Assembly (NCBI GenBank): GCA_018369015.1
Contig: JAGZDD010000050.1
Location: forward strand, 1 to 23,064
DNA from: Clostridiales bacterium
GTDB taxonomy: Bacteria; Bacillota; Clostridia; Lachnospirales; Lachnospiraceae
Length of the DNA: 23,064 bases
Direction: 5' to 3'
The notes below the pieces were generated by a model. It saw only the letters and a program-made list of their open reading frames with translations, was not told the origin of the DNA and made no database searches. The translations under genes were made by a program, and so were the position numbers. Shown here piece by piece: positions 1-6,749 of the stretch. Position 1 is the first letter of the stretch; each line of letters opens with the position of its first letter.

Positions 1-18
1 TTTCATTGCAATCTATTC

Positions 19-1245
19 TCATAAAACCGTTATCTGCTGAGGATAATTTCCAAAAATATTTGCTTTCTCGTCATCCATCCACACAGTTTCATGGAGCGTC
101 GTACAGCGATGCCCCTTGCAATACCGGTGAATGGAATCAAAAACCATTCCCTTTGCCAGCGGGAACATTTCCCATTCGCAGTTAATGAGCGGGCGGCACA
201 CGGTAATGTTTCCCATGCCCCGGATTTCCGTATCCATCCATGTGTGTCCGTGCGTTTCCTGGGCGCCAACCGACGCCTTATACTGATTTAACACATCCCG
301 AAGCTGCTGCATAGTCATGCCATTTCTGTAAGCGCTTACCTGAAACTCCTGAAGCTTTAATGCTTCATTGAAATGTTCCCGGATTTCAGGATGGGGTTCT
401 TTAAAGAAGAAATATCGGCTGCGCTCCGAGTAATAGCCGCCAAGCCCCGGCGTTTCCAGGGTAAACACAATATAATCGGTCGTTTTCAGCCGGTAATCCG
501 GCGGTACAGCCAAGGTCGCGTCCAAAATACCATCGCCATCTTTCCAGCCGCGGTTTTCACCGACAGCAAACATAATCTTTGGCATCTGTGTCGGATCGCC
601 GCCCAGCAAAAGCAGGTAGCGTGTGACATCGGCAAACATTTCACTTACCGTGCGCCCTGGCTGGATATAAAGGGGGGCGCTGCGAAACATGGCGTCCTGG
701 ATACGGCATGTATTTCGCACAGCCTCAAGCTCTTCCTCGCTTTTGCAGGCCCGCATCCATGCCAGCTCCTGGCAGAAATCCACAAGCTCTGCGCCCGGGC
801 ATACTTGCTGAAGATAATTATAAAAAGCATGGGTAATAAATCCAAGGCCGTCATAAGCAATCCGCTTCGCCCCTTTTAGATACGGCGCCATGTCTTCTCC
901 GCTGCTGTACGGGTCAATGCGCCAGTCATGGTCGCTTGTTTTTACGCCATGAATTTCCTTCAATTCTCCTTGCGCCGGAAGAATCAGAGTATAGGTATTT
1001 TTATAATAATTATCGCAGCCCAGCCAGTAAAGGCTTGTATTTACCCCCATTGTCGATGGCGGAAAATAGCCCTGGACAATCAAAAGATCGCAGCCCTTTT
1101 CTTTAAGCTTTGCCTGAACAAGGCTGTGCCGCCGCTGCCGCTCCTCGTCGGTGAAAAATTTCCTGCCTCCATAGTCGTTCCCTGTTTTATCAATGACCGG
1201 CCGCGTATAATTAGGCCATATGGTTTCGTCAAATAATCCAATCAA
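19..1245 (-). CDS. M24-family (Xaa-Pro peptidase/creatinase fold) protein, non-canonical active site
   Basis: A 408-residue protein with the two-domain creatinase/aminopeptidase P layout: an N-terminal domain (about 1-170) and a C-terminal 'pita-bread' domain (about 175-405). Recognisable M24 landmarks are the segment ending GGYYSERSRY (269-278), the THGH region (331-334) and KGMVF (365-369). Classical M24 metallopeptidases bind two metals with Asp, Asp, His, Glu, Glu. Here the Asp positions read Glu (E264, E274, with spacing one residue short), the GMV-x-x-x-Glu position reads GMVFDSI, and the last ligand region reads TLHETV. Metal-dependent proline peptidase activity is therefore doubtful; a creatinase-like metal-free hydrolase or a non-catalytic protein is possible. 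The start is TTG, about 9 bases after AAAGGGGG; an in-frame TAG lies seven codons upstream and no early ATG exists. It lies 170 bp downstream of proC on the same strand, a plausible proline-related pairing. Fold call is confident, activity is not. Confidence 0.8.
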   Translation of the reverse strand: MIGLFDETIWPNYTRPVIDKTGNDYGGRKFFTDEERQRRHSLVQAKLKEKGCDLLIVQGYFPPSTMGVNTSLYWLGCDNYYKNTYTLILPAQGELKEIHGVKTSDHDWRIDPYSSGEDMAPYLKGAKRIAYDGLGFITHAFYNYLQQVCPGAELVDFCQELAWMRACKSEEELEAVRNTCRIQDAMFRSAPLYIQPGRTVSEMFADVTRYLLLLGGDPTQMPKIMFAVGENRGWKDGDGILDATLAVPPDYRLKTTDYIVFTLETPGLGGYYSERSRYFFFKEPHPEIREHFNEALKLQEFQVSAYRNGMTMQQLRDVLNQYKASVGAQETHGHTWMDTEIRGMGNITVCRPLINCEWEMFPLAKGMVFDSIHRYCKGHRCTTLHETVWMDDEKANIFGNYPQQITVL

Positions 1246-1415
1246 TTCCGTAATCCCCCTTTGCTATTTCGCTCATAAACCGTGACCTGCGACATACCTT
1301 CACACCCCTGCTTTTTCCTCCTTAAGTATAGGGCGTTTAGCCCGAATCGAGGATGCGCCTTGTTGGCGGCGGTTAGCTGCGCCAAATCCGGGATGCATGG
1401 CAGAATAGTTACACT

Positions 1416-2249
1416 TTATTTTACTTTTCCAAGCTCAACATTTTTATCATAGCCCGCTTTTACCGCCTGAATAGCCGCCGAGCGGAAACCATTTTCCTCC
1501 AGCTTCGCTACGCCCACAATTGTAGAGCCTGCCGGCGAGCACACAGCGTCCTTCAATTCACCCGGATGCTTTCCGGTTTCCAAAACCATGGCCGCAGCGC
1601 CCATAACCGTCTGCGCCGCATAAGTCATTGCCTGCTGCCTTGGAAGCCCTGTCATAACGCCGCCATCGGCCAGCGCTTCAATAAACATATAAACAAATGC
1701 CGGCGAGCAGCCGCTGACAACAGTAAACTGATCCATCAGTCCTTCGGCCAGGCGCTCAACTCTTCCGGCCTTTGATAAAATCTCCATAACGCCGCCCACA
1801 TATTCGTCCTCCACCTCGGAGCCTGCGGCAACCGCCAACATGCCTTTGTCAATGGCCGCCGGAGTATTCGGCATTACACGGACAACTCTCAGCGCGTCGC
1901 CGCACTGGGCAAGCTGCTCTTTAATATAGGCAAGCTGCAAACCGGCCGCAATTGACACAATAACCTTCTTTTCGCCTTTATCCAGGCACTCCTTAACAAC
2001 CGGTGCAATTTCCGCTAATACGCCGCCCATAACCTGGGGTTTTACGCACATAAAAATATAATTTCCAGCCAGCACTGCGGCTTTGTTTGTAGATTCACAG
2101 CAGCACCCCAGCTCATCCGCCATTGCCTTTGCTTTATCCGCGAAATAATCTGTAATATGTACCTGCCTTGGGTCTAACGCTCGGCAGGCTGCGTGAATCA
2201 AGGCGCCGCCCATATTTCCTGTTCCAATAAATGACACTGTTTCTTTCAT
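1416..2249 (-). CDS. proC: Pyrroline-5-carboxylate reductase
   Basis: Catalyses the last step of proline synthesis in the cytoplasm: NAD(P)H-dependent reduction of pyrroline-5-carboxylate to L-proline. At 277 residues it has the normal family length. The N-terminus shows the Rossmann motif FIGTGNMGGA (7-16), then the CVKPQ segment of the cofactor domain, VRVMPNTPA in the middle, and the C-terminal dimerisation domain with SGCSPAFVYMFIEALADGG and the SPAGSTI signature. The ATG is preceded by GGAG at a rather long 10-base spacing. It is transcribed divergently from the ABC exporter operon and has its own good promoter at 2338-2366. The next gene downstream is an M24-fold protein; no clear terminator lies between them, so read-through is possible. 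No T-box motif was found in its leader, although proline genes in Bacillota often have one. Confidence 0.95.
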   Translation of the reverse strand: MKETVSFIGTGNMGGALIHAACRALDPRQVHITDYFADKAKAMADELGCCCESTNKAAVLAGNYIFMCVKPQVMGGVLAEIAPVVKECLDKGEKKVIVSIAAGLQLAYIKEQLAQCGDALRVVRVMPNTPAAIDKGMLAVAAGSEVEDEYVGGVMEILSKAGRVERLAEGLMDQFTVVSGCSPAFVYMFIEALADGGVMTGLPRQQAMTYAAQTVMGAAAMVLETGKHPGELKDAVCSPAGSTIVGVAKLEENGFRSAAIQAVKAGYDKNVELGKVK

Positions 2250-2337
2250 ATATTATTCACTCCATTTCTTAAATAGTAACGGGAATCATTATTTTTCTAT
2301 TTTGTTACTGTTCACGGTTCCCGTAAACAATAGTTTT

Positions 2338-2366
2338 ATTTTAACACTAACAACAAACATAATCAA
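2338..2366 (-). promoter_or_regulatory. Sigma-A-type promoter for proC
   Basis: On the minus strand, TTGATT (2361-2366) is followed after exactly 17 bases by TAAAAT (2338-2343), about 90 bases before the proC start codon. The resulting leader contains an inverted repeat, ACGGGAA (2279-2285) with TTCCCGT (2318-2324). The promoter call rests on hexamer match and spacing only. Confidence 0.6.
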
Positions 2367-2398
2367 TTGATTGTCCGTTTAGAAGATTTTTTTCAGAT

Positions 2399-2415
2399 GT
2401 TAAAATATTTTTAAC
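2399..2415. promoter_or_regulatory. Palindrome between the divergent promoters (possible operator)
   Basis: GTTAAAA (2399-2405) and TTTTAAC (2409-2415) form a perfect 7-bp inverted repeat around TAT. It lies 19 bases upstream of the exporter -35 box and 33 bases beyond the proC -35 box, a typical place for a regulator to bind. AT-rich palindromes arise easily by chance. Confidence 0.3.
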
Positions 2416-2434
2416 TATTAGCGAAATATACGGG

Positions 2435-2463
2435 TTGACACTGACTTCTCACAGGTGTAAACT
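2435..2463 (+). promoter_or_regulatory. Promoter of the ABC exporter operon
   Basis: A perfect -35 TTGACA (2435-2440), a 17-base spacer and TAAACT (2458-2463) make the best promoter match near this operon. Transcription would start near 2470 and run through about 500 bases of leader before the first exporter gene. A small hairpin, CGTAAC (2477-2482) with GTTACG (2500-2505), sits near the expected 5' end. Confidence 0.75.
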
Positions 2464-2539
2464 AAAGCAGAGTCAACGTAACTGTTCATCCATCGAGCTG
2501 TTACGAATTTTAATAGATTAGAGAAAGGAGGCGGACAGT

Positions 2540-2656
2540 ATGACCATCATTAATTATTCAGTAGCTCATTCAACTATAATACTTCCAAAAATGCATAGGA
2601 ATCGAAATACCGGATTATGCTGTCCGTCTTTAACGTTTTTTGCAGACCCGCGTTAG
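2540..2656 (+). CDS. Putative 38-residue leader peptide upstream of an ABC exporter
   Basis: ATG at 2540 follows a strong AAAGGAGG (2524-2531) at 8-base spacing, better than many real genes here, and opens a 38-codon frame ending TAG at 2654. The peptide starts MTIINYSVAHSTI, continues through a basic MHRNRNTG segment and a CCPS motif, and ends FFADPR. It shows no signal peptide or known domain. It lies between the operon promoter and an intrinsic terminator, the arrangement of a leader peptide in translation-coupled attenuation, as established for the bmrB leader of Bacillus subtilis bmrCD and for several antibiotic-resistance genes. Function is inferred from position. It could instead be a small protein in its own right. 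Confidence 0.6.
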   Translation: MTIINYSVAHSTIILPKMHRNRNTGLCCPSLTFFADPR

Positions 2657-2770
2657 CCGCGTTAGATAAAACCGCCGCTGCCGGCTTGGGTTCATTTTGC
2701 GCAGCCAGCTTTGCAAAAATATATAAAGAACGGTCTGGCCATTGGCCTGCTGTCAATAGACAATGCAATG

Positions 2771-2809
2771 AAAGCATCTCCGTATTTTACTGTGCGGAGG
2801 TGCTTTTTT
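2771..2809 (+). terminator. Intrinsic terminator inside the exporter leader (candidate attenuator)
   Basis: AAAGCATCTCCG (2771-2782) pairs with CGGAGGTGCTTT (2795-2806) in a 12-bp stem with one G-T pair, a 12-base loop and a run of six T at 2804-2809. It lies 115 bases after the leader ORF and 168 bases before the first exporter gene, so it would stop transcription ahead of the operon unless overridden. A possible competing pairing is GCTTTGCA (2708-2715) with TGC and AAAGC around 2764-2775, which would occupy part of the terminator's 5' arm. The folding was judged by eye. Confidence 0.75.
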
Positions 2810-2818
2810 GCGCGATAC

Positions 2819-2930
2819 GCCGGTCAGGTGCCCGCCGTGCTTGTACGGGCGGGCATCTGACCGGCAAAGCCGCGGGATAAACGGCGTAGCGCCGTAAAAG
2901 CGGATAGTGGAAAGAATCTTCCCCTATCCG
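2819..2930 (+). other. Cluster of three hairpins in the exporter leader
   Basis: Three stem-loops follow the leader terminator. The first pairs 2819-2838 with 2845-2865: at least 17 bp, GC-rich, with one wobble and one bulge. The second is ACGGCG (2881-2886) with CGCCGT (2890-2895). The third is CGGATAG (2901-2907) with CTATCCG (2924-2930), extended by GGAA/TTCC inside. None is followed by a T run, so they are not classical terminators. They lie 46-158 bases upstream of the exporter start codon, and may be an RNA control element, a processing site or inserted repeats. Confidence 0.6.
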
Positions 2931-2976
2931 ATCGCCTTGGGCGCCATATAACAACAGAATGGAGGAGAGAACGATT

Positions 2977-4842
2977 ATGAATGTATCTGGAAAACGAACG
3001 AAAAAGTTTCGTGACATTGCCCGCTTTTTAAAAGGCAACGGACATTTTCTCGTCCTGGCCCTTGCCGCCGGGATGCTGACAACAATATTCAATGCCCTGA
3101 CGCCTCAGATCATCCGCTACACAGTGGACCATCTCACAGGCGAAGGTGCCAATAACGGCGGATTTTTTGGAAATATTCTGGGAACGCTTTTAGGAAATGA
3201 TATTCAGGGCAATTTTTTGCTGTTCGCAGCTATCGCCGTTTTGGTAAGCGCTTCCTGCGCTGGGATATTTACCTATTTCAGCAATGTCTGCCTGTCCAAA
3301 GGCTCAGAAGGCTTCCTAAAGACAATGCGGGATCAGCTTTACCGCCACATCCAAAAGCTGCCCTACAGTTGGCACGGAAAAAACCGTACAGGGGATATTA
3401 TCCAGCGGTGTACCAATGATGTGGAAATTATACGGCAATTTATATGCAGCCAGCTTATGGAGGTTATCCGTATCATTTTCCTTGTTGTCCTTTATATGAG
3501 TATTATGTTTTCCATGAATGTGCGGTTAAGCCTTATCGCGGTAGCATTTATCCCCATTGTTGTCGGATATTCCCTATACTTTTACTCAAAGATTTCCGTC
3601 AACTTTTTAAAAGCCGACGAAGCCGAAGGCGACCTGACCGCTAAGGTTCAGGAAAATCTTACGGGTGTGCGGGTTGTCCGTGCTTTTGGCCGGGAAATGT
3701 ATGAAATCGACCGTTTTGACGAAAAAAATAACCGCTTTGCCAGCCTGTGGATCCGGGTTGGCCGGCTGATGAGCGTCTACTGGGGCGCAGGCGACTTTCT
3801 TACCGGTATCCAGGCAGCCACAATGCTTATCGCGGGCACAGTTTTTACAGTCCAGGGAAATCTCACCCTAGGCGACCTCATCGCCTTTATTTCCTATAAC
3901 GCCTCTCTGGCATGGCCGATCCGTAGCCTTGGCCGGGTATTATCCAATATGAGCAAGGCCGGCGTTTCCATTGACCGCGTTACATATATCCTTGACGCCA
4001 AAGAGGAGGTGGACGAAGCCTGGGAAAAGGAAGTGCCTGTCAACAAAGATATTTGCTTTGAGCACGTTCATTTTTCCTATGAACAGGATGCCCCGGTATT
4101 AAATGATGTAAGCTTTACCATTCCTGCCGGAAGTACCTTCGCCATTCTTGGCGGCACCGGCAGCGGAAAGTCTACAATTGTCCATCTTCTTGACCGTCTG
4201 TATGACCTTAAGGAGGGCGGCGGAGCAATCACCATCGGAGGCGTGGACATACGCCGGATCAAAAAGAGCTACCTGAGGAAAAATATCGGCATGGTGCTTC
4301 AGGAACCCTTCCTGTTCTCCCGGACTATCGGTGAAAATATTGCCATTTCAAGGGAACGCCAGGTTCCCGGGGAAATCCGCGAAGCCGCTGGAATTGCCTG
4401 TGTCGACGACGCAATTTTACAGTTTGACGACGGCTATGAAACAATGGTCGGGGAACGCGGCGTCACTTTATCCGGAGGACAAAAGCAGCGTGTCGCCATT
4501 GCCCGAATGCTCATGCAAAAAGCCCCCATTATGGTATTTGACGACTCATTGTCCGCTGTAGACGCACAAACCGATGTAAAAATCCGTGCTGCCTTAAAGG
4601 AATCTATGGGAAAAAGCACAGTTATCCTTATTTCCCACCGGATCACAACACTCATGCAGGCCGATTGTATTATGGTGCTTGAAAAAGGGAAAATCGCAGA
4701 AATGGGCACCCACGAGGAGCTTCTTAAGAAGCATGGCATTTACAGCAGAATCTATGATATTCAAATGAATTTCGATGATGAGGCACTAAGAGCCAGCACA
4801 GGCGTGCCAAACGCCCGGAAAGGAGGGGCTTTATGCGAATAG
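2977..4842 (+). CDS. ABC exporter subunit with degenerate ATP site (BmrC/TM287-like half)
   Basis: A 621-residue half-transporter: six-helix membrane domain (about 20-315) fused to an ABC ATPase domain (about 345-600). Walker A is GGTGSGKST (392-400), the signature LSGGQKQR (498-505) and the switch histidine H554. Walker B reads VFDDS: the catalytic glutamate is Asp523. An Asp there is the established mark of the degenerate-site subunit in heterodimeric exporters such as BmrCD, LmrCD and TM287/288, so this protein should pair with the next gene product. I chose the ATG at 2977 because the upstream in-frame ATG at 2959 overlaps GGAGGAG, which is the ribosome-binding site. Its stop overlaps the next start. 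It probably exports a drug, peptide or lipid; the substrate cannot be read from sequence. A leader ORF and terminator upstream suggest inducible expression. Confidence 0.92.
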   Translation: MNVSGKRTKKFRDIARFLKGNGHFLVLALAAGMLTTIFNALTPQIIRYTVDHLTGEGANNGGFFGNILGTLLGNDIQGNFLLFAAIAVLVSASCAGIFTYFSNVCLSKGSEGFLKTMRDQLYRHIQKLPYSWHGKNRTGDIIQRCTNDVEIIRQFICSQLMEVIRIIFLVVLYMSIMFSMNVRLSLIAVAFIPIVVGYSLYFYSKISVNFLKADEAEGDLTAKVQENLTGVRVVRAFGREMYEIDRFDEKNNRFASLWIRVGRLMSVYWGAGDFLTGIQAATMLIAGTVFTVQGNLTLGDLIAFISYNASLAWPIRSLGRVLSNMSKAGVSIDRVTYILDAKEEVDEAWEKEVPVNKDICFEHVHFSYEQDAPVLNDVSFTIPAGSTFAILGGTGSGKSTIVHLLDRLYDLKEGGGAITIGGVDIRRIKKSYLRKNIGMVLQEPFLFSRTIGENIAISRERQVPGEIREAAGIACVDDAILQFDDGYETMVGERGVTLSGGQKQRVAIARMLMQKAPIMVFDDSLSAVDAQTDVKIRAALKESMGKSTVILISHRITTLMQADCIMVLEKGKIAEMGTHEELLKKHGIYSRIYDIQMNFDDEALRASTGVPNARKGGALCE

Positions 4843-6647
4843 AAGAACAGGAATATACTAAAAATTTTGATATACGAATATGGAAACGTGTCCTTGTCTT
4901 TTTAAAACCATTTAAGAAGACTGTTGCCATTATTTTAATCTTTAACCTTGTATGCTCCCTTGTGGACATTGCCCTGCCGCTTTTCCAGCGGTATGCCATT
5001 GACAATTTTATCGAAAAGCAAAGCCTTAGCGGTATATGGGGCTTTGGTCTTGTCTATCTTATTGTCGTGGCTTTCCAGTTTTTAAGCGTTGTGCTATTTA
5101 CCCGGGGCAGCGCTACCCTGGAAATGAGCGTCAGTAAGACAATGAAACGGGCCTGCTTTGTCCATCTTCAAAAACTGTCCTTTTCCTACTACAATGTCAC
5201 GCCCGTGGGCTATATTCTCTCCCGGGTAATGAATGACACGGACCGCATTGCCGGAATGACGGCATGGAACTTCACAGATATGATGTGGGCGCTCGTCTAT
5301 GTCTTAGGCGTCTTTGCCGCCATGCTTGTCCTAAACTGGAAGCTGGCGCTTATTATTATGACCATCGTTCCCGCACTGGCTATCCTCACCTGGTATTTCC
5401 AAAACAAGATCCTTCGTTGGAACCGCCGGGTGCGCAAAATCAATTCAAAGATTACAAGCAGCTATAATGAGGGGATTATGGGTGCCCAGACATCCAAAAC
5501 CCTTGTCATCGAAAATAAAAATCTCGAAGAATTTAAAGAACTGACCTCAGAAATGCGTACCTCCGCTGTGCGGGCGGCTCGACTGAGCGCTGTCTATGTG
5601 CCTCTTATTTTATTCTGCGGTTCCCTGGCCACGGCGATTGTCCTTGGCCGCGGCGGCCGCATGGTTCTTGACGACCTGCTGCTGATTGGTACTCTTTCCG
5701 CGTTTACGTCTTATGCCGTTGGTATTTTTGAGCCAATACAGCAGCTTGCCAGAAACCTTGCCGAACTGATTTCCATGCAGGCGAATATCGAGCGCGTTAT
5801 GACCCTTTTAGACCAGGAACCCACGGTAGCTGATACACCGGAGGTTATCGAAAAATACGGCGATACCTTTCATCCCAAAAAAGAAAACTGGGAGCCGATT
5901 CGCGGCGATATTGAATTTAAAGATGTTTCCTTTCATTATCCTGACGGATCGGAGGAAGTGCTCAGTCATTTTAATTTAAAAGTTCCTGCCGGTACGACAA
6001 TCGCCATTGTCGGTGAAACCGGCGCTGGAAAGAGTACCCTTGTAAACCTCGCCTGCCGCTTTTTTGAACCCACAGGAGGACAGATACTAATCGACGGTAA
6101 GGATTACCGGGAACGCAGCCAGCTATGGCTTCACAGCAATATCGGCTACGTTCTCCAAAGCCCGCACCTCTTCTCAGGAACTATTGAAGAAAATATCCGG
6201 TATGGCCGCCTTGACGCCACAGATGAAGATATCCGGGCCGCAGCAAAGGCAGTTTCCGCCGACCAGGTTGTAGCCAAGCTGGAGCATGGCTACAAAACCG
6301 ATGTAGGTGAGGGCGGCAACCGCCTGTCTACAGGTGAAAAACAGTTAATTTCCTTTGCCCGGGCAATCATTGCCGATCCCGCAATCTTTGTTCTGGACGA
6401 GGCGACCTCCTCGATTGATACTCAGACAGAACAGCTTATCCAGAAAGCGACGGAAAAGCTGCTCCACGGACGTACTTCATTTATCATCGCCCACCGTCTT
6501 TCCACAATCCGCCACGCAGATCTGATTCTTGTGGTGCGCGACGGAAAGATTATCGAACAGGGCAAGCATGAAGAGCTGCTCGACAAAAAGGGCTATTATT
6601 ATCATTTATGCAGACAGCAGTTCCAGGAGGAACAGCAGCAGCTTTAA
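4833..6647 (+). CDS. ABC exporter subunit with catalytic ATP site (BmrD/TM288-like half)
   Basis: A 604-residue half-transporter with an N-terminal six-helix domain (about 25-320) and a C-terminal ATPase. Walker A is GETGAGKST (394-402) and Walker B VLDEATS has the intact catalytic Glu523. Its signature, normally LSGGQ, reads LSTGEKQL (498-505). In heterodimeric exporters the degenerate site is built from the Walker motifs of one partner and the signature of the other; here Asp523 of the upstream partner and this altered signature fall in the same composite site, so the two genes match as one complex. The ATG lies inside the end of the upstream gene (10-base overlap), preceded by AAAGGAGG, so translation is coupled. 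A strong terminator follows at 6685-6725. Confidence 0.92.
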   Translation: MRIEEQEYTKNFDIRIWKRVLVFLKPFKKTVAIILIFNLVCSLVDIALPLFQRYAIDNFIEKQSLSGIWGFGLVYLIVVAFQFLSVVLFTRGSATLEMSVSKTMKRACFVHLQKLSFSYYNVTPVGYILSRVMNDTDRIAGMTAWNFTDMMWALVYVLGVFAAMLVLNWKLALIIMTIVPALAILTWYFQNKILRWNRRVRKINSKITSSYNEGIMGAQTSKTLVIENKNLEEFKELTSEMRTSAVRAARLSAVYVPLILFCGSLATAIVLGRGGRMVLDDLLLIGTLSAFTSYAVGIFEPIQQLARNLAELISMQANIERVMTLLDQEPTVADTPEVIEKYGDTFHPKKENWEPIRGDIEFKDVSFHYPDGSEEVLSHFNLKVPAGTTIAIVGETGAGKSTLVNLACRFFEPTGGQILIDGKDYRERSQLWLHSNIGYVLQSPHLFSGTIEENIRYGRLDATDEDIRAAAKAVSADQVVAKLEHGYKTDVGEGGNRLSTGEKQLISFARAIIADPAIFVLDEATSSIDTQTEQLIQKATEKLLHGRTSFIIAHRLSTIRHADLILVVRDGKIIEQGKHEELLDKKGYYYHLCRQQFQEEQQQL

Positions 6648-6684
6648 AAGGTTCTCGTAAAAATGGACAACCTGTTGTATGGCC

Positions 6685-6725
6685 AAACGGATGGGGAAAG
6701 AAAATCTTTCCCCATCCGTTTTTTT
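6685..6725 (+). terminator. Terminator of the ABC exporter operon
   Basis: A 17-bp perfect stem pairs 6685-6701 with 6705-6721 around a 3-base loop, followed by a T run (6719-6725). It lies 38 bases after the exporter stop codon and between two convergent genes; on the minus strand it could also help end the surface-protein transcript, though the T run there is only three bases. Its sequence is a near copy of the leader hairpin at 2901-2930. Confidence 0.9.
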
Positions 6726-6749
6726 AATAATCCTGGCTTTCCCATTGTA

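Noticed and set aside
325..340. GTAAGCGCTTAC, an almost perfect CcpA cre-like palindrome
   Set aside because: It lies deep inside the 3' part of the M24 gene and encodes its VSAY residues, far from any promoter. A similar GGTAAGCGCTTCC at 3243-3255 is also internal to a gene.
1246..1415. Short ORF (MSQVTVYERN...) between proC and the M24 gene
   Set aside because: Only 17 codons, no properly spaced ribosome-binding site, and it overlaps the M24 start; more likely incidental.
2250..2337. T-box riboswitch controlling proC
   Set aside because: No GGTGG-type T-box or specifier stem could be found on the minus strand leader.
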